Below, in pieces: positions 13,771 to 25,016 of a stretch of DNA of 64,000 nt. Under the pieces are notes generated by a model. That model worked only from the letters and a program-made list of their open reading frames with translations, made no database searches and was not told where the DNA came from. The position numbers and the translations under genes are program-made. Source of the stretch: Astatotilapia calliptera. Lineage: Eukaryota; Chordata; Actinopteri; Cichliformes; Cichlidae. The stretch lies in contig NC_039302.1 of assembly GCF_900246225.1 (NCBI RefSeq), positions 38,545,936 through 38,609,935 on the forward strand. Direction: 5' to 3'. Within the stretch, counting starts at the first letter, position 1. The number at the start of each line of letters is the position of its first letter.

Positions 13771-13913
13771 TGCATCTGTGGGTAGGAGAGGAGGACCAGC
13801 CCATGACCCATGACCCCACGCTGACCCTCGACCCCAACCATCTTAACAGCGACCTTAACAACCACCCTAACAACCATAATGTAGGCGACGCCCACGCTGT
13901 AAACAAAGAGTAA
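13771..13913 (+). CDS. Candidate C-terminal coding exon of an unidentified gene
   Basis: A pyrimidine-rich acceptor, TTGTTCTCTCATTGGCCGTAG, ends at 13770. The frame that starts with a split codon stays open to a TAA at 13911-13913, giving 47 residues rich in Asp, Asn, His and Pro and ending GDAHAVNKE. About 70% of third positions are G or C, unlike the surrounding AT-rich DNA, which supports real coding use. It is followed by a long 3'-UTR-like region with two polyadenylation signals. I do not recognise the protein, and earlier exons are not obvious in this window. It could be an alternative last exon of the zinc-finger gene at 38439 or a separate upstream gene. The exon call rests on splice context and the downstream UTR, not on homology. 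Confidence 0.45.
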
Positions 13914-15500
13914 TGGCCGCGCCAGAGCGAGCGGACGCTGGTGAGGATGGAGGCGGTGATGAAGAGGATGAAGGTTAACGAAGGACACACTATATCAGAG
14001 ACTTTATTTAAGATGAGAAAACACAAACTACCGTCAGAGCGGCGCCACGTGGACCTAATGACTCTCACAGCCTCCCGGACACTAAAGCAGTGGACTTCCT
14101 GTTTGTCTCTGGCGCTCTGAGCGCCCTCCCCCCCCCCCGACCCCGTCTTCTCTTCTTCTTCTCCTTCTTTGTTTTCTTTGGATGAAACTACCTGTTAGCA
14201 CTTCCTGTAAGTGTCCCTGAAACATTCCTCAGCTTAGAGACGCTGTGTCCTTTTTTAAGGTGTAAACTTTAAATCTGCACATTCCCGCCATGCAGAGGAC
14301 TGGCTGCCCGCAGGCCACGCCTCCCGGCGACGGTGGCACAAAGATGATGCGCGCGTACAGGTTCAGCCCCTCCCTCTGCCTCCGTCTGTTTTTCTGTACC
14401 GTACTGTTGTCGCCGCCGCCGCCGCCTCGAGAGAGCGACGGCAAGAGGCAACAGTTTGAGAAGCGGGCGGCGTTTTCAAACGCCGCGTCCTGTGGAGCTG
14501 CGGCCGTGTGTAAAATACTGCCACCATCTTTGTTGCACAGTGTTACCGACTACTGAAGACGACGCTTCGATGTATTTACTTTACGAGGAAAAAAAGAAAA
14601 CTGGAAAAATGCTTATTGTGTATAGCCTTAGAAACACGTCCCCGTTACTGCTTCAAAGCTCCGTAGCTGTGCTCGACCGTAGGCCGTAGGGTTGATTTTC
14701 TTTGGATTTTCATATGTACTGTACATGAATAATGCCTTGTCCATTTACCGATGAGAAAAAAAGAGGAAAAAGATGACAATCGTCTCCTGTGCTGCAGACA
14801 TATTTGCCCCGCCCCCTCCCCGTATATACAGAATCATTATGCATAGAGGGACTCGTCCTTTCTTCTTTCTTTGATTCGTTTCGATCTCCCGAGTATTTTG
14901 CACTGTGACAGTATTATAAATCCAACCTATACAGTACAAACTAGCTAACTAACTAAATGAAGGTGTGTGTTTGTGTGTCCCTTGGCATTGTGAAATGTTT
15001 CTACGTCATTTTTTGTGAACCCAGAGAAAAGTCTAAAGCGGTATGTACAGTCCAACTATAAGACTTCTTTTTTAGTTTACTGTTTGTGGCTTCTTTTGTA
15101 TGCTGACCCCTGACCCCTCCCCGACCCTCAGCGTAGGCCTGCTGCTGCTTGAGCCCGGCTGATCGTTCTCTGCAGTATATCCTCCCGTTTTTGTTTCTTT
15201 GATTTACGTAGATGGCAGTAATCTTTGAAAACAGAGGATTCGAAATCAAACTAGTGAGAGTGAGACGCGAGGAGGAAATGCTCGAGGCGCTTCGGAAGCG
15301 ACCTCCGACCTTGCTCTCTGTTTTCCAGCCGTGTAAAGATTCATCTCTGAACCAGCTCCGATGATCATTCCACCCCACGTATGATGTACAAACCTGTCTT
15401 GTGAGCTCCACACTTTTCTGTTTGCTGTATCCTCATGGCAGATGCTTCGTTTTGTAACTACTGAACTGTACTTATAATAAAAATAAAATGTATTCCAACT
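13914..15500 (+). other. Probable 3' untranslated region
   Basis: From 13914 there is no coding signal. A CCG-rich patch at 14410-14430 is followed by AT-rich sequence with TGTACATGAAT and TTTTGTAACTACTG type motifs, common in vertebrate neuronal 3' UTRs. It ends at two overlapping AATAAA hexamers, with likely cleavage near 15500. The 88-residue frame at 14290-14556 lies within this UTR, and I do not regard it as coding. Direction and end point are supported by sequence; ownership by the exon at 13771 is inference. Confidence 0.55.
15476..15487 (+). promoter_or_regulatory. Tandem polyadenylation signals
   Basis: AATAAA occurs at 15476-15481 and again directly at 15482-15487. An A run follows at 15501-15506 and GT-rich sequence lies near 15565-15580, a normal arrangement for 3' end formation on the + strand. 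Confidence 0.6.
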
Positions 15501-15506
15501 AAAAAA

Positions 15507-16415
15507 GGATTGTCACAGAGCACCCGCCTGCTTCCTGTTTCACTTTCTTCTTCTTTCCTTTGGGTTTGTCGCTGTGGTGTCACCCCTCCGTCAGCTGATG
15601 TTCCACACCTGAGTGAAACGTTCAGCTTTCAGGAAGCTTCTTCGTTATTTTTCAGGGCTGAAAACACTGAACCCAGATCAGTTCTTCACCGCCTGCAGGA
15701 GCGCTGAAGCTGTTCTCTGAGCATCGGTGTGACGATTCACGTCTGAAGCAGAGCAACCAGCATGTTTGATCTGGTTCTGATAATTCACTGCAGGATACGT
15801 GACAGAGTGCACGCTGGGTAAAGTTCGGAGGCGCCGTGTGGACAGGTGTCTGCTCAGGACAGGTGAGAGCAGAACGCTCTCCTTTTTACCTACGTTTGAT
15901 ACCAAGGCCAGCTTCTAGCTTCAGGGTCAAAATCATTTTCTAATAAAGTTATTTTATTAACATTAACACAGCATCAGAGGTCACATGTCACAGTTTGGAC
16001 CGGGTCGCAGCTGACCTCTGCAGGTGGCTTGATTACAAATATCAACATCATACCACAAAAACCAAAGACGCCGCGAGAGCCTCACTGAGAGCGTGCACAC
16101 AGATTTATGAGGAAACCGTGACTGGCCTCTCACAAAGGAAGTAGTCAGGAAGTGTTACAGGAAATCAGGACGCTAACATGGTGCTGGTTAGTTACCCATG
16201 AAGGCGTCCTTTAAGAAAGAAACGTCGGGTCCTCGAGCTGCTAGAGCCGACACGCCTGCCCTTCAGGTTTGTGTTGACCCAGACTTGGGCCTGTCAGAGC
16301 AGGTGAAACTCCGCTCAGACCAATCCAGGTGTGTCACCTCTGGAGCTGAGGAGGGGCGGCTGTTCAGACAGTCAAAACTCCAGTTCGCTAAACCTCTAAC
16401 CAGAGAATGGTAAAT
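15507..16415. other. Noncoding DNA downstream of the 3' UTR
   Basis: No gene, splice context or repeat with recognisable ends was found. The short frames here look random. Confidence 0.4.
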
Positions 16416-16565
16416 GGTAAATGGCCTGCATTTGTATAGCGCTTTTCTAGTCCCTAAGGACCCCAAAGCGCTTCACACTACATTCAGTCATTCACCCATT
16501 CACACACTGGCGATGGCAGCTACCTTTTAGCCACAGCTGCCCTGGGGCGCACTGACCGGCTGATG
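16416..16565 (-). mobile_element. SINE 3' part, head missing
   Basis: Starting with TGGTAAATGGCCTGCATTTG, this is the reverse complement of the body and tail of the full SINE at 48159-48490. Shared features are the AGCGCTTTTCTAGTCC core, the GACCCCAAAGCGCTT segment and the 'CCATTCACACACTGG' region. The tRNA-like promoter end is absent, so this is a 5'-truncated insertion. Confidence 0.8.
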
Positions 16566-18197
16566 GAGTAAAAATCCACAGAAACGCAGTTCGTCCTGCA
16601 TCCACTCGCACTTCACCTGCTCCATGAAGCTCCAGGAGAACGATCCAGGCGCTCCATCATGTGACCGATCAGATTATTGATCCAAGATGATCAGCTCCGC
16701 TCACAGTTCTAACAAATATTCATCATCTCAGAGATGATCCGAAGCAACGCCTCACAGCACTTTTAAAGAGATCAAAGCTCCCACGCCTGTTCCCAATAAA
16801 GCCACACACACACACACACGTGCGCACACACACACACGTGTGCACACACACAGTGAAAACAAGTAATTTCCTGATAGCTCTCATATCCAGCTGTGAGTGT
16901 GTCTGATTAAAGAACACATTAGGCCATCTGTGTGTGAGAGAGCGAGCTTTCCCTCTCATTTAACTGCCTCTCTTCCTTCAGATTTTTTGCATTTTCGCTG
17001 CCGTGTGTGTGTGTTGTGTGATGACGCTGTGCAGTTGTGGCAGTGTGTGGTTGGTCACCGGGCAGATGGTGGCCTGCAGATGAACCGTCGTCTCAGCCTG
17101 TAATTTCCCTCTGTTTCCACCACATTAATGCCGAGGCTTCACGGTGCCGCGCTGCACTTTCACCACCAGAGGGCGCCACAGACCAGCTGTTGGGACAAGC
17201 CGGCCGTTTCTGCACATGCTCTGTGGACTGGCACACTTCGGTGTGGTGCTGTCCTTTCTGGTACCTTTAAAATGAGCTCTCGCTCTGTTGGTGCAAGTTG
17301 TCCATCAGGATCTCTGAGTATGAGAAACAGAAGACAAAGAACGCATTCATGTTAAAGGTTTTTTTGTTGTCTTTTTTAATTCATCAGAAATTTGTGAACA
17401 CTAACATCTGTCCGACGTTTGCTTCTCCTTCCTGTAAATAAGAGTCGTCAAACAGAAAAGCGCTATATAAATGCAATCCATTATTGTTATTATATGGCCT
17501 GCAAAGCCGAAGCGGTACACTGGAAGGTCCAAATCCGGCCCACTGGGCAGCTCTGTAGAGCATGCACCTGAGCTGAACGTTTAACCTGAGACGGCCCAGG
17601 TCTGGCGGCTGGACACGCTGGAGAGCCAAGGTTAAATCTGAAGCGTTTTATGACTGAACGGAGGAAAACACGGTGGCCACTGCTGTTCATGCTTTGTAGG
17701 TGAAGGTGTATTAGTCTATGATCACCTGGTGCTGGTGTGCTGAATAGGTGCTTCCTCCAACTTGATGAAGACAAACAGAGGTGCAGACGTGCAGGTTGTT
17801 GAGCGTGCCGCTGCGAGGCTTCCTGTTACCTCCAGAGTTCACGTTAAGATTCTGGCTTTGACTTTGAAGCATGGACGAGCACCGGCCTACAGCTGTGAAC
17901 CTCTGCCTCCACTCAGCAAGTGCCCGAGGTCATGTGACCCGGGTCTCAGTCTGTTTCCTGTTTGAAGGTTTCAGAGTGACATGCTGATGTGGCGTCTTTA
18001 CTTTACAATAAAGCTTCTTCCTAATGTGAGCTGGTGCTGTGACACTGAACTGTTTTCACCGCTGTGCAGAAACAGGACCACCGCCATACTCTGCAGATGC
18101 GAGCGGTCAGTAAGACCAGAAAACAGATCAGTATGCACCGCGTTCATACATTTTAAGACTGACCTCTGTGGGGTAAAGATAAGAACACCTGTCAAAG
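16566..18197. other. Noncoding DNA with small repeat pieces
   Basis: A CA microsatellite lies at 16804-16851. A short SINE tail, AAAAGCGCTATATAAATGCA, sits at 17457-17476. The remaining sequence shows no gene I can support. Short frames around 17037-17774 overlap on both strands and lack splice context. Confidence 0.45.
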
Positions 18198-18205
18198 GTA
18201 AATAC

Positions 18206-19168
18206 TAGCAGTGCAACGATATTCGTATCAACATTGAACCGTTCGATACAGTGCTTTCGGTTCGGTACGCATATGTATCGAACAATACAAAATTTTTAAT
18301 TTATTTTATCAACTTTCCTTCTGACGATGCTGTCTGTGTTGAGCGCTCAGTGGATCTGCGCTCGACAGTGCAGCCTAAGCGGAGTAGTCGAACGCAGATT
18401 CACTGAGCGCAGGACAAGCTAGCAGACAGAAGTTAAGCTCGTTGCAACATGGCAAATTGAACCTCCCCCACCCTCATTCAGATCTGGCGTTTGGAATTAT
18501 TTTGGTTTTCATGTGACGTATGACCCTGAAGGTAAGCGCGTCATGGACTAAAGTAAAACAGTATGTTGGATGTGCCACGCAATGCTCAATTACATGGGTG
18601 GGAACTAGTGTGTTAGCGCAGTTAGCTCGTTAACGGAGATTTGCCGTGTTGTGGCGTTAACGTCATTTCAGATTAACGCTGACAGCACTAGTGGGAACAC
18701 AACGAATATGACTGCACATTTACTCCGACATCATCCTAGTGCAAAGACAAGTGGAAGCAGACAAAAACAACAAGCAGCATGCTACAAACTTTACCCGAGT
18801 CATTTAGACAGCCGTTAGCACATGATCCTCCTTATGGGGACCTGATATGTTTAATATGCTGCTGAGAATATAGCCCAGAAGAAGCGGATAGTAGAGCTTT
18901 TATTTTGGAAAGAGACATTTCTCTGTAATAAACTCTCTTTTCCAAAGATGAGGGATTCCTCTATCAGATAGATTTATTATTTTATTACTTTGTTGTTTCA
19001 GCAACATTAAATTTAAAAACTGTACTTTTGAGTTAAAATATATATTTATAATTTTAATAAATGACAAATTAAAAAAGCATGAACATTTTTTTTGTATCGA
19101 AAAAATATCGAACCGTGACACCAAAGTATCGAATCGAACCGTGAATTTTGTGTATCGTTGCACCCCTA
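18206..19168 (+). mobile_element. Internally deleted hAT transposon with BED-finger remnant
   Basis: The element starts TAGCAGTGCAACGAT and ends ATCGTTGCACCCCTA, and is flanked by an exact 8-bp duplication GTAAATAC (18198-18205 and 19169-19176). Short inverted repeats beginning TAG plus an 8-bp duplication are the hAT signature. Near 18482-18605 the + strand reads like the start of a BED zinc finger (VWNYFGFHVTYDPEG, then C-x2-C and GGN). The finger is broken by a stop and an 85-bp insertion, then resumes as TTNMTAHLLRHHP with the expected histidines. The catalytic region is gone, so this copy cannot make transposase. Confidence 0.85.
18606..18690. mobile_element. 85-bp hAT-type MITE nested inside the larger hAT element
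   Basis: The insert begins TAGTGTGTTAGCGCAG and ends CGCTGACAGCACTA, which are imperfect inverted repeats. It is bounded by an exact 8-bp duplication GTGGGAAC at 18598-18605 and 18691-18698. Removing the insert and one duplication restores the broken BED finger to a contiguous frame. It is therefore younger than its host element. Confidence 0.85.
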
Positions 19169-19231
19169 GTAAATACCTCAGAGAGCAGAAGCTGAACAGC
19201 CGCCGAGGCTTAAAGGAAACATGTGAACTGC

Positions 19232-19327
19232 TCATGTGATTGTTGGGTATTATTGTAGGGTCTACCTGCAGCACTGTGAGGTGACTGTTGTTGTGATTTG
19301 GTGCTGTATAAGTAAAATTGAATTGAA
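19232..19327 (+). mobile_element. L2-type LINE 3' tail fragment
   Basis: It matches the end of the L2 copy at 58022-60073: 'TGATTGTTGGGT', then 'CTGTTGTTGTGATTTGGTGC' and a terminal AAAATTGAATTGAAT. Only the last 95 bases or so are present. Confidence 0.75.
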
Positions 19328-20590
19328 TAACAGAACGTTCAAAATTTCTCCTGTAATAAACACATTCGCGCACGTTGAAGCCACACAGCCCGCCAAAGCA
19401 CGGCGGTTTAGCTGTAGCGCAAAACCTCGTTCCTCAGAGTTCTGCTTACACAAACGTGCATTCTTTTATTTAAATAAATGAATTTTTGCTTAAGAACAAA
19501 AGAATGTCAGTGCGGTTCAGCTGATTTCCCTTCTGATGATTTCCTCAGCAGAATTTTGAGATTTCAGGGCTCTGAGAATTTTAATCACAGTTCTGTTTCC
19601 AAAAAGTGACCAGCAGACGATCAATGAAGAAAAATAAGGGGATGATTTTAAGCAGGACTTAAATGCTAATGTGACAGTGCATCCTCCTGCTTCCTGCCCA
19701 GCATCTGTGTGTGTGTGTGTGTACTGTGGCCTCCCTCCCTCGCTCTCCTCAGCTCTTATGAATCGATGATCATGTGGTGTAAGGGAGATAGATGGCCCCC
19801 AGCTCCATCGTGTCTCCTCTAATTGTAAAATATTAGTTACATTAGACTCTGGCCCATGATTAATGGAACTTATTTGGAAGGTGGACTCTCTCTCTCTCTC
19901 ACACACACACACTTTCTTCCTCGCTCTCTTCCTGAAAGAATTGAGTGATTTCACTTAAAGTGGACAAATAGGCTTCCCTCTGCAGGAAAGAGAAGAAGAG
20001 GAGGAAGATGAAGCAGAGGAAATGACGGAGGGAGATAAGAGCGAGGGAAGAGCTTAGAGGGGGTAAATAAGAGCTCCACTTGGGGAGGGGTGGGGGGTTT
20101 AAGCTTCTGCATGTATAATTCTGTTCGCAGGATCAGACGATGAAGAGCTCATCGTGTTTACAAGCTGATCGCTGTGAAAAAGTATTTTAATCTGCACTGA
20201 CGCTACCTGCCCCCAGAATATCCACACAAAGAGCTCGAGATGACTTCACAACCGTGTGCGCGCGCACACACACACACACACACTCATGTAGTAAATCCTA
20301 CATGCAAGGAGACGCCTTGAAATGCAACCTATAAATACCACAGACTGTATGTAAAAGATGGACGAACTTTCATGAGCAGGAACTCTTAAACCTCCAGTCC
20401 TTATAATACCCAGCAGGGGGCGACTCTTCTGGACAGATGTCTATGACAAAATGAGCCTCTTGCTCAGGTGAACACTTTCCTGATGAGCTGCTGTTTCAGG
20501 TCAGAGTGAAAAAACGAGAAGATGAACAGGAAGCAGGGGAGGCTTTAGGGTGGGGCTGACCTGTGATTGACAGGTCTCGACTGCAGACCA
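19328..20590. other. Noncoding DNA with a candidate conserved element
   Basis: The block at 19740-19885 is AT-rich and unique, with repeated homeodomain-type TAAT motifs, and looks like a conserved enhancer core. CA/TG microsatellites occur at 19707-19722 and 20261-20283. No exon was seen. Confidence 0.45.
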
Positions 20591-21288
20591 ATTCAGCTCC
20601 ATTTTATTTACACAGCATCAAATCACAACAACAGTGTTTCAAGGGCTTCATATTGTAAGGTCGACCCTACAATAATAGATACAGAGAAAACCCAATAATC
20701 ATATGACCCCCTGTGAGCAGCACTTTGGTGACAGTGGGAAGGAAAAACTCCCTTTTAACAGGAAGAAACCTCCAGCAGAACCAGGCTCAGGGAGGGGCTG
20801 AGAGAAGTGAGAGAAGGAAGACAGGATAAAGACATGCTGTGGAAGAGAGACAGAGGTTAATAACAGATATGATTCAATGCAGAGAGGTCTGTTAACACAT
20901 AGTGAGTGAAGAAGAAGAAACACCCAGTGCATCATGGGAATCCCCGGCAGCCTACATCTATTGCAGCATAACTAAGGGAGGATTCAGGGTCACCTGGTCC
21001 AGCCCTAACTATATGCTTTAGCAAAAAGGAAAGTTTGAAGCCTAATCTTGAAAGTAGAGATAGTGTCTGTCTCCTGAATCCAAACTGGAAGCTGGTTCCA
21101 CAGAAGAGGGGCCTGAAAACTGAAGGCTCTGCCTCCCATTCTACTTTTAAATACTCTAGGAACAACAAGTAGGCCTGCAGGGTGAGAGCGAAGTGCTCTA
21201 ATAGGGTGATATGGTACTACAAGGTCATTAAGATAAGATGGGGCCTGATTATTTAAGACCTTGTATGTGAGGAGCAGGATTTTGAAGA
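20591..21288 (-). mobile_element. 5'-truncated L2-type LINE copy
   Basis: Reverse complement of 59357-60070. On the minus strand it carries the last part of ORF2, with a frame containing VFRPLFCGTSFQFG type sequence that is an off-frame reading of the C-terminus, followed by the 3' UTR. The UTR includes the segment that reads ACTCCCTTTTAACAGGAAGA on this strand. It ends at 20591 in degenerate AATTGAATT-type tail sequence. No intact protein remains. Confidence 0.85.
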
Positions 21289-24027
21289 AATCCTTGTTGT
21301 ATTTAAAATACGTGGCGGGGATGCAGAGGTGTGACAGTGTCTGGGTCTGATCGGGGGTGAAGCTGGTTGTTTCCTAAGCAGGGGTCTTGTTGTAGTCATT
21401 TTCTGACTGTCTCCACTGCCTCGGTTGTAGGTGTGCAAGTGAAGACAGAAACCACGTGAAAGGACGGTTTCATCTGCGTCCAGCGTAAGTTTCTGGATCC
21501 TGTTGATGAAGTCTGAGAAGTTTTTCCCCACCAGGGGAGCAAAGATGAGGTGCTTGGAAATGTTCAGGTGTCTGAGTTTATACTGCTAACCGTGGGTGTG
21601 ACAGGGACTCTGTGTCAGTGTGGGGATGGTTTTCAGGAGGTGGGTTCGTCCTCTCAGTGCTCTTAATGCTTCAGACGATTTGAAATTGTCTGACCCAAGA
21701 TGGCAGCTGGGTGGTTAATGGTACAAACAGACCGCCCAAGAAGTCTGAGCTCCAGTTTTGGTGCAGAGTGAATTTCGGGGACTCTAATTAGAAGTTACAT
21801 AGGAGGTTAAAACTGCATTTAAAGAGAAAAATTATTATTTTTTCATTACACGTGTAAAATACACGCTTTGCATGTTTCTGCCTTTTCTAACGTTCTCTAA
21901 CTTTGAGCTGCAGTCGCTCCATTGAGGTCAAACAAAGTTCACGAGGATGAATGTGGCCGAGTCGCTGCCGCCGCTGCTCTTTGTGTCAAAGTGTGAGTGA
22001 GAAGCAGGTGGCCGCCATATTATCAATCCTCCATTTTTTTTATTTCCTTTCTTTCTCTTTATTGCTGAGAGACATGGATAACAGCCCCCCCCCCCCCCCC
22101 CCCACCCCCACACACACACACACACACAGAGTGAAAAATGACATAAATCAGTGAGTGGGTGAAGTTTGTTTGCTGGACCAATGAAGTGAAAAGTGTCTGT
22201 GAGTCAGAGAAGAAACATGCAGTGAACGAGTGAAACAGATAAACCACAGGAGGACATGCAGAGGATTGGTGTGACAGAGGAGGACGCTGGGATAGGAGGA
22301 GGTGGAGGCACATGATCTGGCGCCCCCTAAAGGGAGAAGCTGACAGAAGAAGACGTGCGAGCCAAACTGAATGATGTATGAAAGCGAGGGTGAACTCTGT
22401 CAGTGAATCAGTGAGAATCACTGGTTGGTTTGTAACGTGGGCGTGGCAGACACTGTCTGGGTAGGAAGCGCTCTCCCCTTGGTCGCTGCTGCAGTCTGTT
22501 ACCTAAAAGTTGAGATAAGTTTAAGGAGCTGGCATCTGTCACCGATGTGCTGGGTCTCCTTCTGCTGCTGATCACTTCCTGTTTGTTTGGCCTTTAGGCT
22601 GAGAAACCACAGAAATGTGCAAACGTCTGTCAGACGGGGTGTGTGAGCTGCTTCACTCTGCTTCAGATGTTTCCATCCAGCAGAACTGCGTTAAACACAG
22701 AGGTCTGGGTTAAACGTGTCCATGCACAACACCAACTGTTTAAGTACCCAGGCCAGCGAAATGCGACGCCAGCGAGTCCTTCATGAGCGTCCATATGGGA
22801 TGAAGTGAGTGTCATCATCGTGCTCAGCAGTCAGGGTCGTGGCACAGATGCCACAGGTGTCCTTCAGTATTAGGCGTTGATAGCAGAACTTCCTGTTTTC
22901 ACCTATCCAGGAGACTGCGTGCTCTTCTGTGATTCACTCTTTCTGCTGATTTGGTTACTTTCATGTTTCAATCAAAATCAGAAACTCTGCTTGGTGATAA
23001 ACGTGTCAGTGATGTCATAACCCGGGCACATGACACGATTCGACACCTGTGGAGCGACCAGGCGCTGCTCGTTCACAGATACCTGCAGCTTTGACACACC
23101 TGAAGCCATGGCAACAAGAACATGATGGACGCTGTGGTCAAAACTTTGGTACAGGTTTCTGTAAGTGAGCCTGTTATCACATGACAGCTTTACTCCAGTC
23201 ATGTGACAGAGGTGTGTCGGCATGAAGAGCTCATCCAGGTACACGCGTGCGGGAAAGGTGCACGTACATCGGCGAAAATGCCAGTTTGCAGGCGACGAAG
23301 GCAAAAGAGGAGTGAGTGAAGCAAACCGTGCTCAGCAGCACAAAAAGAAAATGAGTCGACTGCAGAGAAGCAGCACGGAAATATTAGGAAGGCAAAGAAA
23401 GCTATTCTGGGTTCTTATTAACAGGTCCTACTGGTACAGCAATTAATAATCCAGTTCTGTATTTAACAGGGGACCCGGTCCCCGGTGGAGACGTTTTAGC
23501 TGGCTTTGATGCTGAAAGAGCTCCTTCTCCTCCGCCCGCTCCCCCCACAGCTCCTCTCCTTAAGTGCCTCCCCTGGTGTTATTTGTGTGTTGGTTTTCTC
23601 TAGTTAAACTAGGAAACAGACCAAATCTTTATTCCCCAAACTTCAGGCCAATTTTCTATCAACAAGCCCGATCTCTGAGGGAAACGTTCTTAATTCATCA
23701 GAGGAAGGAGAGAACAATCAATTCCCTTCAGGCTGTTTGAAGTCATGGAAATATATTTATTTTAGGATCGCGGCGGGCTGTGGGAGGTCTGACTGTATAC
23801 ATATTATATATAAGAATAATGATTTACCTGAACGTTGAAGGACTACTTTCATGTAATTCAGAGTTTCACTCGCTAACCTACCTGGTTTCATTTGAGGTTA
23901 TTTAAGAGAAAAAAACAATGAGGTTCTCTTACATGTACATTGATTAGTTGTAATTACATCTCCCAGCAAATGAATGTGTTAAACTTGAAATGAATCCATT
24001 AAAAATACATCGGATCTTTAAATTGTG
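21289..24027. other. Noncoding DNA with candidate conserved blocks
   Basis: A run of about 20 C followed by (CA)n lies at 22085-22128. The stretch 23560-23990 is unique, AT-rich and enhancer-like, with ATTTACATGTA and TAATTACA-type motifs. Frames in 22059-22421 and 22978-23304 show no domain or splice sites. Confidence 0.45.
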
Positions 24028-24182
24028 GACTGCTTCTTACACGGTGCTTTTCTACTCGAGCTGAGCGCTCAAAGCGTTTTACACAACAAGCACAAGCTGA
24101 CCGAGGACGTCTGACATGCATTCTGGAGCAGACAGGGATCAAACACCAACCCTCCCATGGGTAGACGAGCTGCTCCACCCTC
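24028..24182 (-). mobile_element. Diverged tRNA-derived SINE
   Basis: The reverse complement begins with a tRNA-like head (GAGCAGCTCGTCTACCC, then GGTGTTTGATCCCTGTC as a B-box relic). It runs through 'AAAACGCTTTGAGCGCTC' toward a GTAAGAAG end. The arrangement parallels the SINE at 48159 but is more diverged. Confidence 0.55.
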
Positions 24183-25008
24183 ATCGCTGTTCCACCTGGT
24201 TATGTTTCATTAGTAACCTTACGAGCTACTTTTAATTTAAAGTTCAAACTGCTCTTTAAAACTAAATATCTGACAGTTGTGCATGAATCTTTTCCTCACG
24301 ATGTCTCTCTCCTCACGTCCCTCTCATCGTCTTCCTCATTTATTCCCGATATTGTTGGAATTCCTAATTATCAGCAGATTAAACCTGTGACCCTCCCGTC
24401 TCCAGACAGCTGACGACGAGCCAACGAACCCACAACAGCAGCTGGTTATAAGCTAACATTATGCGTCCTGAAAAGTTTAATTACATTCTCACATTGCATC
24501 AGAGTTTATTCTCTGACAGTCTGCTCCGTTATTAACAGCAGCTAACTGCAGAAAAGTTCAACAGCTCACCTCAGCACGGCTGTGAGCTTCTCCTCGACTC
24601 GTATCGGACTCTGACTGGACACCAGCTGAGCCCCACAGCCTCCACTCACACAGAAACCTGCGGACATTATCAAGGAAGCTGTAGTTTCGCTGGTTCAGTG
24701 TCTGTGGCCCTCGGTGTAAATTGAGTTTGGCATCCCTACCCTACAGTACCAGACAGAACCACAACCATCACACTGTGGGCTTTGGTGATGGTGGGAAAGA
24801 AGAACACCGATCAGTGCATCATGGGAAGTCTCCCAGCAGCATCACTAAGAGATGTTTCCCTGATCCAGCTCTGACCTTTGGCCTGAAAACTTCTCGTGTG
24901 ACAAGCTGCTGGACGCGATGGTGCCCACCGTCCTCATAACGTGGAACGTACTCCTGTGGTGATGGAAGAATCTCAACTCAGTAATGCTGAAACATCACAC
25001 TGACCTGT
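24183..25008. other. Noncoding DNA with a decayed L2-tail piece
   Basis: At about 24735-24880 the sequence resembles the L2 3' UTR in reverse, for example 'AGTGCATCATGGGAA' as at 20927. The rest is unique, with no gene seen. Confidence 0.4.
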
Positions 25009-25016
25009 GTGGTGTT

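Noticed and set aside
14290..14556. 88-codon frame ending in SVTDY as a coding exon
   Set aside because: It contains a CCG triplet run, has no acceptor, and lies inside the probable 3' UTR.
20699..21168. Two 78-codon minus-strand frames as small genes
   Set aside because: They are readings of the L2 3' region and recur at 59468-59704 on the + strand.
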